Assembly: GCA_949825025.1 (NCBI GenBank)
Contig: OX463780.1
Coordinates: 22,584,229-22,648,228, forward strand
Reading direction: 5' to 3'
Length of the DNA stretch: 64,000 nucleotides
From: Siphlonurus alternatus
Lineage: Eukaryota > Arthropoda > Insecta > Ephemeroptera > Siphlonuridae
The position numbers were made by a program, and so were the translations under genes. The notes under the pieces were generated by a model that was not told the origin of the DNA, did not search any database, and saw only the letters and a list, made by a program, of their open reading frames with translations. How positions within the stretch are numbered: position 1 is the first letter of the stretch; each line of letters begins with the position of its first letter. Of the stretch, positions 38,993 through 51,049 are shown in pieces.

Positions 38993-41900
38993 TTATTTAT
39001 CAACTTTAACTGACTTCAAATTTTTTTAAATTATAAATAAATTTGAAGTATTAAATTATTTTTTATTTCTTAAGTACGATTTTAAAGTTATATATTATAT
39101 GATACTATTAAGTCATGCATCGTGTTCCCTCATCCCTCGATCTCCCTCCCCCAGAAAATGTCAAAATGTTCCAATTATTTATTAACTGTAGGACAAATGG
39201 TTTCATTTTTTTTTTTTTGTGTTCAAAAATTTAATTTTTTCCTACGCCCTCCCCCCCCCCCTTCCGTTCCATGGGTATGTTGTAGATGACTGCATGATGG
39301 CCGGGATCAGGGCGGGTGTGTTCTCTGGACTGACTGAATTTGTTTTTGGTACAGGTCTAGATGGTCTGGACATGGTCTATATAGACTAAAGTCTGTCTGG
39401 ACCTGGACCAGCTCATCGATCTCTAGACTAGACGGTCTGGACCAGGACCAGCTCTAGACTAGATGGTCTGGACCAACTCTAGACTAGATGGTCTGGACCA
39501 GCTCTAGACTAGACGGTCTGGGCTTGGACCAGGTCTAGACTATTAGACAGTCTGGACCTCGTCCAGTTCTAAAAGACTAGACGGTCTGGACCTGATCCAG
39601 GTCTAGACTAGACTGGTCTGGACCTGGTCCAGGTCTAGACTAGACCAGTCTGGACCTGGTGCAGGTCTAGACTAGACCAGTCTGGACCTGGTCCAGGTCT
39701 AGACTAGACCAGTCTGGACCTGGACTGGGTCTACTCTAGACCTAATGAGCTCCATTAGACCTACACTAGATCCAGTCTGGGTCTAACTTGGATCTGAATT
39801 TTCGTAGGGGCTATAATTCTGTACTAAAAATATTATATGTATAATTGAAAATAGTGAATTATGGTTTGCCATTATGTTTTTTTATCCATTCATTTCATTT
39901 TTCAAAACTCAAATTTCAACCATCAGAAACTTTTGCGATTGTACTAAACTGAACAACTCACAAAAAATAAAAATATAAAATTATTAGATTTTTTTTTTTT
40001 TTTTTTCAAAACTCTAAATTCGAGATGAAACTTTTACATTATTCCAAATTAGTGGCTGATTCTGTACAAAGCATGACTATGTTTGCATATTAAATCTTTA
40101 CGTGACATTACAGCGTTTTTATCCCTTTGGTTTTGAGGAGTATAAGAATCTTAAACGATCAGAACGATCTTGATATAAAATAAACTATACCCAAGTCGCC
40201 CATATACGACATTTACTGCATGTGTACCATAACAATCTGCTCAATTATTCGACAAGACAATGAAATTCAAAATTTAATATAAAGATGTATTTATTTATGA
40301 CAATGTTGATTAAGCTTTTAATCAACAATCTTAAACAAATGTATTGCAAAATAAACACAAATATTACATTGTTTTGTTCTCCAGAACATTTTTGTCTTGA
40401 ATTTTATCGTTATAGACAACAAAAACAATAACAAAACCAACTAGAAGAGTCTATTGTTATCAATAAAATTAGACTCTGTATACTGCAAAGCATTTTATAT
40501 TCATGGCACCTATCCACCTAAATGTTTAGAGTCTTCCCGAATTTAATGTTTTGTAAAATTGTGAAAGTTTTGAAAGTGATATAGGAATTAATTGGTTGAT
40601 GCTACGCCGCGGCTCTTTTTAAAGGTTGTAGCCAAAGAAATTCTATAAATATAAAATACATGAATAACTTTCGGAGTATAATATATATTAATATATTATT
40701 ATAACTGTATTAAAATAAATATAATGTATCTTGCTGTCTTGCAGCCCTTATATATGCATTGATATTTTCTTACAAAAAGTAGTTTTTTTTTTATTTCTAA
40801 ATATTCTGTTAAGTGAAAGTTAAGCTAGTGCTTCATTTTCTACCAAGTGCGAGTGCGACTTAATTTAAAAACTACATCATTGCGTAAACTGTTTTGAGTG
40901 TGACGTGGAACAATGCTAAACAAACCAGCACACGTAGCGCACGAGGTGACGTCACGTGCACGTCCAGTTAACCTTAATTGACCGCGGCGCGCCTCACTTG
41001 TCACTTGGCTTCTGCAAGCTCAAGGACAGCCGACCACATGCTGCTTAGTGCTTTGTCTTATCGGGGAAGTTACGGCTTTCTTTCATGCAAAACGCATTAA
41101 AGCACTTCCCAAATCAGTATACATCACTAAACTTTACCAAATGTACTGTACAACCTAAAATTTATTGTTGTTAATTATTTTGTTTGTTGCCTAGAAATAA
41201 CAATTAAGATTATTTTTTCTGCGATTCGTTGTCATCCTCAGCTTCCTGTCCTATCCTGAAGTTATATACCTCGTACTCCAATCTCCTTGCTCCTCTCATC
41301 CTAAGGGTTTTCGGGCTCTCTAGGACCCTTTTGGCTGTATGGGCGGCGGTCCTCCGTTCTTGTCTATATGTATGTTCTACTCCTATTATAGAGTAGACAG
41401 GTTCATATATAGACATAAGTAAGGGAAAATTCACTAAATAAAATAATAATATATCAAATAAAATTTAAGTTCAGCTCTATCGCAATTATATATTACAGTT
41501 CCTTATAATAGTAAAAGATATCATAATGTATTTATCTTGTCTGTTTTCTGCTCAATAAAATTTATATTATTTATATTATTATTATATCAATGGATTTCAA
41601 GTAAATTACAAATAAAACAATTTTAAGGAATAATCGTCAGGTGCCAATGATTTTATGCAGCGTCATTTTTTTTTTTTTTTTTAATTATCGTCTCACTGCA
41701 TGAAATATACTGGCTACTCAAATAGTGCATGGAGTTATGCGGATGTCCTGCATACGCAAAGATCCACTTCTTTAGAGAAAGACTGATGAGTTTGATGACA
41801 GTATATTATAAAATGACAATTGACTGTCCACAGGTCGGTCTGCCTTCACGGTGCCCGAGGATCTGGCTTTGTCTCACCACTACCGAATCTGTGAGTTTGG

Positions 41901-42057
41901 CGGTTTCGAGTGCACTCGCCAGCCAAGCGTGCGGGACCGCGCCGCGCACCGCTACGCCCCAGCTCTGCTGCAGCGAGTGCGCCACGCGTGCACCACAATC
42001 TTCCCCGAACTGCACGGAGACTGTCCCGCAGCACCGCCCCTCGGGTCCCCCTGGTGA
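26820..42057 (+). CDS. Glycosyltransferase family 92 (GT92, DUF23) type II membrane protein, 4 coding exons
   Basis: Coding exons 26820-26963, 30125-31035, 31900-32177 and 41834-42057 join in frame to 518 residues; the first exon has acceptor AG at 26782-26783 and 36 bp of leader. Residues 16-35 (CRLLLLITAAWQAGLFL) form a signal-anchor, as expected for a Golgi type II transferase. GT92 hallmarks: LWLIEFIEMYKLLGANHFV (about 230), LLPWNLP, the metal-binding-type DLDEF at about residue 311, GAFLFRNAFFYLYWEND (about 360), and the C-terminal ALSHHYRICEFGGFEC. GT92 members such as C. elegans GALT-1 are beta-1,4-galactosyltransferases acting on fucose of N-glycan cores; substrate here is inferred only. 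Frame choice at 31035/31036 (second of two overlapping donors) is forced by the family motif. The middle of exon 2 has strikingly AT-rich codons. Confidence 0.9.
33754..33895. repeat. GGATCCAG/TCTAGAC minisatellite, left copy
   Basis: Degenerate tandem copies of ACTGGATCCAG and GGTCTAGCC-like units, many of them palindromic. Confidence 0.85.
34480..36089. repeat. Three-copy ~530 bp repeat in inverted-direct arrangement
   Basis: Copy A (about 34480-35030) is the near-complete inverted partner of copy B (about 35030-35560). Copy C (about 35560-36089) repeats B in direct orientation. Shared blocks include AACCCGAGGTACTCGG, TTTTACCCGAC, ACGCCAATTGAGCTC and AGTACCCTTAGGAT. Outer ends read TTACTGTCGCC (A) and the complement GACAGTAA (C). 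No ORF. Confidence 0.85.
36095..36471. mobile_element. TTAA-flanked palindromic MITE, copy 1
   Basis: Flanked by TTAA at 36091-36094 and 36472-36475. The arms pair over TATAATGTCGATCA, GTAAACCTT, AGATATTAGTGCCTA and TTTCAAAAC. Same family as 36854-37243. TTAA duplications are typical of piggyBac-type transposition; no transposase here. Confidence 0.75.
36580..37660. repeat. ~120 bp satellite, about six units
   Basis: Tandem units share GGCTAGGTCCAGGTTACTGC, ACACAGGTAGC, CATTCAAATGGTGACA, ACTCACCCGCTACC and TGCCCCCTGGTGTCGGTC. Each has a variable poly-A run. The array is interrupted by the MITE at 36854-37243. Confidence 0.85.
36854..37243. mobile_element. TTAA-flanked palindromic MITE, copy 2, inside the satellite
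   Basis: TTAA at 36850-36853 and 37244-37247. It splits a satellite unit exactly where an uninterrupted unit reads GCTACCTTAATGCCCCC (near 37490), giving an in-window empty site. Ends GGTAGAGATAA and TTATCTCTACT; arms pair as in copy 1, around a central poly-T/TTTCCATGGAAA. Confidence 0.85.
37661..38817. other. Non-coding stretch with ATGCAT-motif cluster
   Basis: No gene seen. Seven ATGCAT palindromes fall in 37821-38209. A YY1-like AAGATGGCGC is near 38605, close to a GCATGATGGGCATT motif. Significance unknown. Confidence 0.4.
38818..38995. repeat. (TTTA)n microsatellite
   Basis: Nearly continuous TTTA tetranucleotides for about 175 bp with a few TATA and CTTAA interruptions. Confidence 0.95.
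39347..39795. repeat. TCTAGACTAGAC/GGTCTGGACC minisatellite, right copy
   Basis: Around fourteen degenerate units, the cleanest being about 32 bp copies of CTAGACTAGACCAGTCTGGA followed by CCTGGTCCAGGT (39590-39725). The units are internally palindromic, so single strands could form hairpins. Confidence 0.9.
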
Positions 42058-45000
42058 CCCATCATCTCAAAAAGTTTTATGGCCCTACCACGTGTGACGC
42101 GTACGCTGCGTGTGATCTGAACTAATGTATGGACGCAATTGAGCTGTGCGTGCTTTTCTCAACTTGCAGTTATCAAGTTGTCACGTACGGCACTGCCGTG
42201 CGATAGTTTGAAATGAAATAACCATATATGAAATTAATGAGATTTTTTTTTTTTTTTTTTTGCATTTTTATTGCCCACATCTGTGCTAGCACTCTCTAGT
42301 ATACACTTTGTGACACTTTCTTAATTATACAACCATGAACTAGCAATAGTGTAATTCGTCCGATGGTTTTCATGCAACAAATATAATGCCTGCAGTTATT
42401 GAAACTATGCAAATATTCATGCTTGTTACCTCTAACGTAATCATATCTTTCAAAAATGTTTCATGAATTTTGCTTACCGAACAGAGATATGAGTGATTAA
42501 AATTATGATATTCGTTAGATATTTTATGCTTTGAAGCCAATTCATTTGTCTCAAATACACATTTATGATACTCGGTAAAACAAAAAATTCTACGCATAGT
42601 GTAATACGTGAATAGTGTGACCCCTTCCAATTTGTACTTCAAAATGCAATGACTTTATGTTAAAAATTTCCTTTTTCCAATCGAAATTAGATACGAAAAG
42701 AAATTATTCTTTTTAAATGCTTTATTTATCGAATGTATGATATTTATGCATTGTGTAGTATATACTGCTCATATATATATATATAGTATTTTACCGTCAA
42801 AAGGTGCACTACTCAAAAGATATATCGTAAAAAAATGTAAAAATAAAACTGTTAGATGACAATTTGCATGAGATTGAGAATTAACTTGTGTCCCTTTCTC
42901 ATCCCTAAATACATTATATAATAATTTAAAAAAAAAATACCAGATGTTCGACTCATTTGTGTTTTCGTATAGTCCAGAAAGCTATATCAGTATAATATTC
43001 TTTATTATATGGCTATATAATATATACTATACGCTAGCCGGCTAGTTTATGGCGCAATTCGTTCGATATTTAAGTTATAACAGAGAGTCGGAAAGCTTGC
43101 ATGATATTTGAAAAAGATAAATCGATAAATGAACTGCAAGCTAATTTTGTGTTGTATCATGCAAGTGTATCATTCTGATAGTTGCAAGAGTAGAAATTTG
43201 TACGCCATTGTTGCAATCTGTATAATTCTAAATGAGTAAATATTATAAATTTGATTTATACTTGGCATCAAAGTGTTTCTTATCAATAACTCAAGTTGTA
43301 TTTAATAAGGTACGCAGTATAGGTTGTTTTTGTTTAAGAATATTATGCCTAATTCTACGTATGATAAGATTATATTAACTTCTTTTTTGTCAACTTGGAA
43401 AAACCTATAATATTATTTTGATAAAACATTGATCTAGTAATTTAAATAGTTAAATTAAATTACGTGCAATTACTTTTATGTTGACTAATTCGTTAATTGT
43501 TTATTATGTTTTTTGGCACAGCTTGCCTAATAAAAATAAAACAATATACGTTATTGACGTACATATAGACTGACAGTTGTTGCCAACAATTATTATTAAT
43601 AATATGATCTCGTTGCAGTGGCTAGTCAGCACAGAACGGTGACCTTGTTCTAGTTATTCAGCAAAAGTAATGCGTCTGCTGCAGTCGACATACAGATCAT
43701 AACAATGAATTCAACTTGACATAATTCCAAGATGAACTAAATTGTTGCAGGTTGGAAAATTAAGGCACTAAATTTAATTTCTATCCTCCTGCTTGATGTT
43801 TCACAAGACTGAATGAAAGTATAATTAAATTTTCACAGTCGCGCGCAGAATCCATTCAAGACTCGAGGCGATACAAGAGCTAGGGATGGAGGGATGGCGT
43901 TGAAGTTTGATCTCAGAGCTTCAATATTAAATAATAATTAGGATTTATAGATTTTAAAAAGTCAAAATTTAGGGGAAGGGAGAGGAAACTTAGAACCACT
44001 CGACCCTTCTGCACAAGTATACCATGAGCATGACACTTCAAATTAAAGTGTCATTTAATTATTATTTATACTAGAATTTAAGAAAATGTGATCTGTAAAA
44101 ATTAAATACTTCATTTAGACCGAGTCTGCAATGAGTTTGCTGAAAAAAACATCATACCATAAATTTTTTTACGAGATAAAATGATTATCTTATCAATGGA
44201 AGATAAAAAAAAATGTGCTCTCTTAGACTATGATTTCAAGATTTAAGAAAACTGTTATAAATGTTTGTAAAATATATTTATAACTTATTTAATACTGAGG
44301 TTAAAGTTGTGCATCCGATCTAGAAAATTCAATACAAATATTAAATTAAATGAACTTTACACAATGTGTGCCGTAAGATCTCTCATTGCTTTACTGATTT
44401 GCATACACTTGGGAACATTTTGGGAAAAAATATTTACTAGCACGTCATTGATTAATAAATTTCCAGATATTTAACATACTTATTTATAATATAAATTTAG
44501 GATAAGAATATATTACTTAATACATTAAAATATAGATAATATATTCTTATATTAAATTGAAGTCAGAGATACGTAATTTTCTTTTCTGTCATAGTGCGCA
44601 AATATTTGTGTTCATTTTTGTAATGAACTTTTTACTTATATTTAATTCAATTTTGAAGGTGTTATAAGATAAGTTAAATAAAAGATGTAAGTAAAAGCAT
44701 AAGTTATTGTTTTAATCGTCTATCATAGCCATGGTTGTGCCAAGTATGTGATTTCAAAACCAGTTAAAATTATAAACAAATGGATTTGTCAGAATTTCCA
44801 ACTATATGATACTGGTATTCAGAACAGGCAAATTTTAACTTTGGAACATTATATAATCATTATGTATTATAATGAACAAATTATTATCGTTCAGCTTCCT
44901 GAATGGATATGGTTTTGGGTTGATGTGACCCATTGAAACAGTGTTATAAAGATTATTAATAATATATTATTTATGTTACAAAGAGAGAAATGCCACAAAC

Positions 45001-47155
45001 ACTTTCCAAGAAAACAGAGAGCTATTTCAACAGACGTTTAAAGTATTTTCCTCTGTTTTAGTAAATATTTGAGACCACCATTTGTAAAGCAAGACAACTG
45101 ACGTTTGGGATCAATAAAAAGGTTACTATAGAAATTTTTAGAGATAAGAAAAATAGCTCTTAGTGCAATTGTCTTGCTTTGCATCTAGTTGGTCTCATAA
45201 CTACTATTAATAAGAAGTCACCTAAGAATAATGTAAATATTTTGAATAACCTCAGGAAATATTGTACGAGTTTGACAATTCACTTGAAAAAAATTACTAA
45301 TTAATCAAATTATAAAATTAAAGTTGTTGATGAAATGAAGAGATGAAGAGAGAAGAAATATCTGGTATTTGTTTACGAATATTGGAGGTATTTTTCACTT
45401 TAATTTTACGTACTTTCTCTTATCAGTTCCCCTGTCACAGATACAACACTTCTGCAAAGTATAGATATTATCCCCGTTAGGCCTATTGTGTAGGCATTTA
45501 ACTCAAGGAGAATAACAGCTCTTGTAATCTTGATATTAATAAAAATTTAATAATAAAATGTACTTTATGTTTGTTTGTTTTTTTTTCCCCATTATAGTAT
45601 TGTTTTAAATTAAACTTTAATTTTGTATTGAAAATAATATATATAGATCATACCTATTACGAAGAACAATTCTTACTTTTAATTATTTTATATTATGTAT
45701 ATAGCTATAGATATAATTTCTTTATATTATTTTGAATGCTCAGACTCTGTATACTCTGTAATTTAGGTAATTTAGATCTAAATGCTCGAGAAGAATATTA
45801 ATTCAATAATCAATACAGTTTTCACATTATATTTACTTTATTTTATTTCTTAATTTAATTGGCTCAAGAAATTTATTAATAACATAACACTTATTAAATT
45901 ATTATTATTATTTACATTTTGTGTATATACAAAATCCAACAATTTTGATACATATAAAATGAAAGCGATAGTATATAAAACGCTTTTAATAAATTTCAAA
46001 TGAAGTGTGTAAACATTGAGTGGAGAGGTCGTGTTTAGAAAGGACCGGCGTGCTAACAAGACAAATAACATAGACAGTATTGAACATTTATTTATCGAGT
46101 GACAGGAGGCGATCACGTGAATGCTCGGCTTGCAATCTCTTTTAAATCTGGTACACATGTGCGCTTATCTGCAGACTCGTTATATAGACCACTTATCGCA
46201 AATATTTAGGTCCTATATAATAACTTAACCTCATTACAATAAAGATTAAAATGCCCTTTTTTCTGAATTTGAGCAAAATTTAATGACAATTAATATTTAA
46301 TTGTAAAAATTTTGATCAACTGGCAGGTTGACTTTTATATAAAACGAAGAAAACATTTATTTTCCAAGGAACAATAAAAATGAGATCCCTCACTTCAGCG
46401 AGTGATCGCGCGGATACACCATACATGACCGTTAAATCTTACACACATCGTGGTGAGATGTGTGAGCACCACAAAGTTTTAAAGTGGATAGCACATCTAA
46501 AATTCACACACAAAAAGACCATATTAATACTTGAATATACAGAATAGAGAATATATTTTAACTTAATAATGCATCGATTTTTGTACTGTATCATTTTAGA
46601 GAGGTTACACCATGTTATCAATATATATTATAACTTTAATCAACTTATCATCGTTTATCTCTGTTGCCTCTTGGGTGAATTGTATCAAAATAATTGTTAC
46701 TTAAATTAATAATAAAATTCAATGTAAAGACTACATCACAGAAATTAACTTATCTTTCTTTACATTTAAAACTTATTATAAACTGCATGTGCGTAATATA
46801 ATTAAAATTAAAATAATATTTATTATTTTTTTAAGCTGTTCTTTTTTAACTCTTTTTTTTTTATATTTTTATCCAGAATATATTTTTTAATACTATTATA
46901 CTTTCTTCGATAGTATTTTGTTATCATAGATCTTAATTTTTTTCAACAAAAATATTTGATGACGGACGAGGTGAATGACCTATATATCATAGTTAACTAG
47001 CTTCAGTCAACATATGGTGTTTGACCTCACCTGCCTGTCACTTCATTAAGCAGGATTACCTTGGAGTTTACATTAATTTATTCAATTTATTGTTAAGTAT
47101 ATGTTTTTATAGATTATTTAATAAAGCCATATTATACTGTACATGTTATGGAGCT
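42058..47155. other. GT92 3' UTR and gene-free AT-rich spacer
   Basis: Past the TGA at 42055-42057 there is AT-rich sequence with only short chance ORFs. I see no RNA gene or clear mobile element. Confidence 0.5.
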
Positions 47156-47160
47156 ATTAT

Positions 47161-47294
47161 TGGGCACGATTCACAGGTAGTTATCCAGTTTTCTCACTAA
47201 CCACGTTTAGTGTCATTGAATTAGGCTAATGCTAATCACGGATGGTGAGAAAGCTGGATAACTTTTTGGATAACTCGTTCGTGAATCGTCCCCA
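47161..47294. mobile_element. Short MITE with TTAT target duplication
   Basis: Ends TGGGCACGATTCAC and GTGAATCGTCCCCA are imperfect inverted repeats; inner arms TTATCCAG..TTCTCAC and GTGAGAAAGCTGGATAA pair. TTAT flanks both sides (47157-47160, 47295-47298). 134 bp, no ORF. Confidence 0.7.
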
Positions 47295-48381
47295 TTATCA
47301 TTATATTATTAATTATAAAAAAGAAGGGCTTCAATCAAGCGTGTATAGGCACAGGTAGGGGGGAAGGTAATTAATGCTCCCCCTCCCCTAATCACTGACA
47401 TTGAGGACATTAGAAGCCCATGGTATGACTTTCCTACCATTAGTATCCTAGCTACCAGTCTCCCACCCTTTTTCTTCTCAGCACTCTCACTCGCAACCGA
47501 GTAATTGCCCTTGATTGCTTGATTGAAATTATTACATTGATAAAAGTTATTTAATGAATATATACGACGTAAAACTGTAAAATTGTTTCTTCTACTGATG
47601 AAACAGGGACTTGTTATTATGGAAAGCCTTGGTCCAATTCTGAGGTTATATACGCAGATAGATGCCGAGCTTATTGACGAGAGCCCTAAATAATCACGCC
47701 ATATTAATGTTGATTTACGCAATACAAGTTGGGCGGGGAAGTACTGATTGTTTTGTGACGCTCGCATCCTGCGTGGTCATGACCAAGAAACAAATAACTC
47801 ATGGCTATGACGTCACAAAGGGTCAACAAATTCACATTGATGCTATCTATTCTGCCTATACTTAATACATTTATTTAGGACAATAGCTTACTAGGAAATG
47901 TGAATTGATTTTACACACGATTATAAAATAGTCAATAAAAATATAAAGCAAAATAATGAAGCGCTGAGTATTAATATTTATTTATTATTTTACAATTTAT
48001 CAATGGCCAGCTTTCCAACATATAGACAATGTTTCGCCTTACTATATAATATATAGTCTTTCACATACGTTCTTTTATAAACATAAATTTAATATTCAAT
48101 GAGAAAACATAAAAAATACAACCAAACAAAAATTTAATTTGATGTACATACATATAATATAACACCCTGACCCCAAATATTTCACAATAAATAATAAATT
48201 ATAAGTTATCAAGTACTATTTTCAATGCATAGCATGTATAATATACTGTATAACACTTCAGATCTGAATGTACGTTGCCAATCCTTATTTACTTAAAAAT
48301 GTGGAATTGCAATTATATATACATGAGAATATTTGTTTAATGTTTACGTAATAATATTGGAGATAATTGTAATTGTAGTGT

Positions 48382-48773
48382 AATAGACAATAATGGTTGC
48401 ATTTTTTTAATTCATAATTAGAAAATATACCTAAAATTATGCTTTTCTGAATTTTTTCAGATTTTTTGGAGTGCGGGAACTAATTTTAAAAAAATATTTA
48501 AAATCTCTGAATTAGGGTGGTACACCTGATGGGACAACCGTGACGTCATTTGTCGTGCTGTGATTGGCTATTGATGACATCACGGTTGCAGTGATTGGCT
48601 ATTGATGACGTCACGGTTGTCCCATCAGATGTACCACCCTAATTCAGATATTTTAAATATTTTTTAAAAATTAGTTCCCGCACTCTAAAAAATCTGAAAA
48701 AAATTCAGAAAAGCATAATTTTATGTATATTTTCTAATTATGAAATAAAAAAATGCAACCATTATTGTCTATT
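48382..48773. mobile_element. 392 bp near-perfect palindromic element abutting a retrotransposon fragment
   Basis: The left arm starting AATAGACAATAATGGTTGCA is matched inverted at the right end. Arms of about 170 bp share TCTGAATTTTTTCAGATTTT and GTACACCTGATGGGACAACC-type blocks. The loop repeats GTGATTGGCTATTGATGAC (inverted CCAAT plus CRE-like TGACGTCA). Related to 53646-53976. Confidence 0.8.
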
Positions 48774-49640
48774 GATGTAGTCGAGACCTATGAATATTTG
48801 GGTGTGATAATTGATAAAGACTTTAAATTTGATCAACATTTATATAAAATAATGGCTAGGTTAAGATATTTACTTAAAAACTTGTATGAATTGTCTAAGT
48901 TTATGTCAGAAAAAATGTTAAGAACTGTATATTTTGCACTTGCTCACTCAATAATTTCTTATGTAGTACTTGCATGGGGTTTTACAAAATCAAGTAATTT
49001 AACTAAATTAAAAAAGTTGCAACTTAGGATTTTAAAAAAAATTAAAAAGGGTAAAAAATGTGATTGTGACGTGAATTATTTTAAATATTTCAATGTTTTA
49101 CCAGTCAATGAATTAGCAAAATTTGTGCTTACTATTGAGAAATTCAATGATATGAAAAATTTAGAGCCTAGAGTACATGATCATAATACTAGGACTCTTT
49201 TAAATGAACCTGCTACAACTCCAAGAAGTAATAATAGATTTGGAGAAAGAACATGGAATTTTGTGCTACCAAAAATTTGGAACGAAATACCGATAAATAT
49301 TAGATCAATTGACCAAAAAATGTTATTGAAGAAAGTGCTGAGAATTAAAGCTTATATTAAATAATTTGCATTAATATGAGCTGTAATACCATTCTATTAA
49401 TTGTATTTGTGCTTCTGTTTAAGTTGAAGGGTTTAAATTTGTTCGTGCTTATTTTTGTTTGTTTTTGTTTTATCTTTTGTTAATGTTATTAATGTATTGT
49501 TATTTTTAATAAATATAGGTAATTTTGTTTAAGCTTACTATACGTGTTGAATAATTGCATGTAACTCAGTTCCAACCGATAGGGCTTCATTTAGGGCCTT
49601 GGTTGGACTGTATTTGTACACAATTTAATAATAAAAAACT
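48774..49640 (+). mobile_element. 3' fragment of a non-LTR (LINE) retrotransposon
   Basis: An open frame to a TAA at 49362-49364 encodes the conserved C-terminal part of LINE reverse-transcriptase ORFs: YEYLGVIIDKDFKFDQHLYK, then FALAHSIISYVVLAWG, then WNFVLPKIWNEIPINIRSI. The palindrome at 48382-48773 truncates it: the first ATG (48753) lies inside the palindrome arm. Upstream catalytic motifs (such as YxDD) are absent. The tail at 49365-49640 has GTTCCAACCGATAGGGCTTC and ends near AATAATAAA and A-runs, as in Jockey/CR1-like 3' ends. Dead copy by truncation; clade uncertain. Confidence 0.8.
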
Positions 49641-51049
49641 TTAAAAAAATAAAAAGTTACGGTACGCATACACGTTCCTCGTTTTAAAGAAAAGTTGATT
49701 AAATGATCGAATTGGCAAAAATCCTATACATATAAATTACGAAATGTTTATTCGTGATAAACATTTATAAGTTATCAACCCCAAAGTTGACGCACCCTCC
49801 ACGCAAACTTTTTCTTCGTTTTTTCACATGTCTCTATATTATGTATCCTATTCTTATTCCGAAAGTTTGAAAATAAAAATAATTTATACAGATATAATAT
49901 TTACCCAGTAAAAAAAAAAAAAAAAAAAGTTAAAGATAAATTTAAAGTCTATTGAGCAGTCCATGCAGTAAAAGATTATAGTTTTGTATTATACATTAAT
50001 TGCATGCACTCACTCACTGCATGAGGAGAGCGACAACATCTGCATAGTTATATTTATTTGTAAATTAAGCAAATTAACTAAAAATCAAATTTTTTCATTT
50101 TTTTATAAAAACCATTCTTGTTTTTATATAATAATTCCTGTTCCTGGATTGCATAAAATACATGCAATACAATGAATATACATGCTTATAAAATTGCTGT
50201 TGCAATAAATAGTTGTCAGAGATCAATGTCATTGTTATGATTATTATAATGTTATCAGCTAACACTTGACCAGGCCAAGGTGGGTCGACAGTCAGCTGTG
50301 GAAATGTTCACTGCCTGCTGCAACCCGCGTCACTTGCTGCATTTATTTTTTGCAGCTCGCGGGGAGAGCTCAAGCAAATATAACGAGCAAGGCGGGGCTT
50401 CATGACCGCTCTAATGGTGCAACAACTTGCTATTTATACCCCACAGTAAACCTCAATACTGCATGGTCTTGCAGAATGCCATGTTATAGCATTACACTGA
50501 ATGGATTATTATATGCTTCAGTTGCATGCCATGATAACCAGCTATAGGTTATACTTATAGCTCTTCATATTATATAGGAAGATTCTGACTCGCATTTATA
50601 TAAATTATATGCAGTTATACATTGTTTATTGTTTCAGTTGTTTCATTTTTAATTTTAATTTAAACAAGTATTTTTTTAATTCATCACGTATACCGTTTAT
50701 GTATACATAAGATGCATTTCCACATTTATATCCGGAATATTGTATTGTTTTCTATGTTACAATAAAAACCCATTCATTTTAAGCAGTGAAACAGTCTATA
50801 GCTATATAATAAAGGAATGGGGGGGGGGGGAACAATGCAAGTTTAAATTGGAACTATATTATTTATAAATTAACTGGTCAATATTTTATATATTTGTTAG
50901 AGCACCCAAAGCCGAATTCGGACAATGTCCAAAAAAAGTGAACAAAATTTAACTATTGTTATGGTTTTTGCATTTTGATCAAGACCCAAAATGAACAAAT
51001 ATTAGCAGCTTTTGCTCATTTAAATTTGATGACAACTCTAGTTCTGGTC

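Larger units (their letters stand above)
33734..39810. mobile_element. 6.1 kb composite block with inverted termini and subterminal minisatellites
   Basis: The left end CCCCTACGAAAATT (33734-33747) recurs inverted at 39797-39810. Both ends are followed inward by arrays of self-complementary TCTAGAC/GGATCCAG-type repeats (33754-33895 and 39347-39795). TATAA lies immediately left, and after one extra C on the right, so a 5 bp duplication is possible. The interior holds long palindromes, a satellite, MITEs and a TTTA microsatellite but no long ORF. It lies wholly in the last intron of the GT92 gene. Either one large non-autonomous element, or two related short ones. Confidence 0.5.

Noticed and set aside
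41210..41434. 74-residue minus-strand open frame in the GT92 last intron
   Set aside because: Short, no known domain, no splice context; possibly repeat-derived.
47309..47767. 152-residue minus-strand open frame
   Set aside because: No recognisable domain, low-complexity GGG/CCC stretch and AT-rich codons; a VYNLRIG-like peptide recurs at 41210-41434, suggesting shared repeat DNA rather than a gene.
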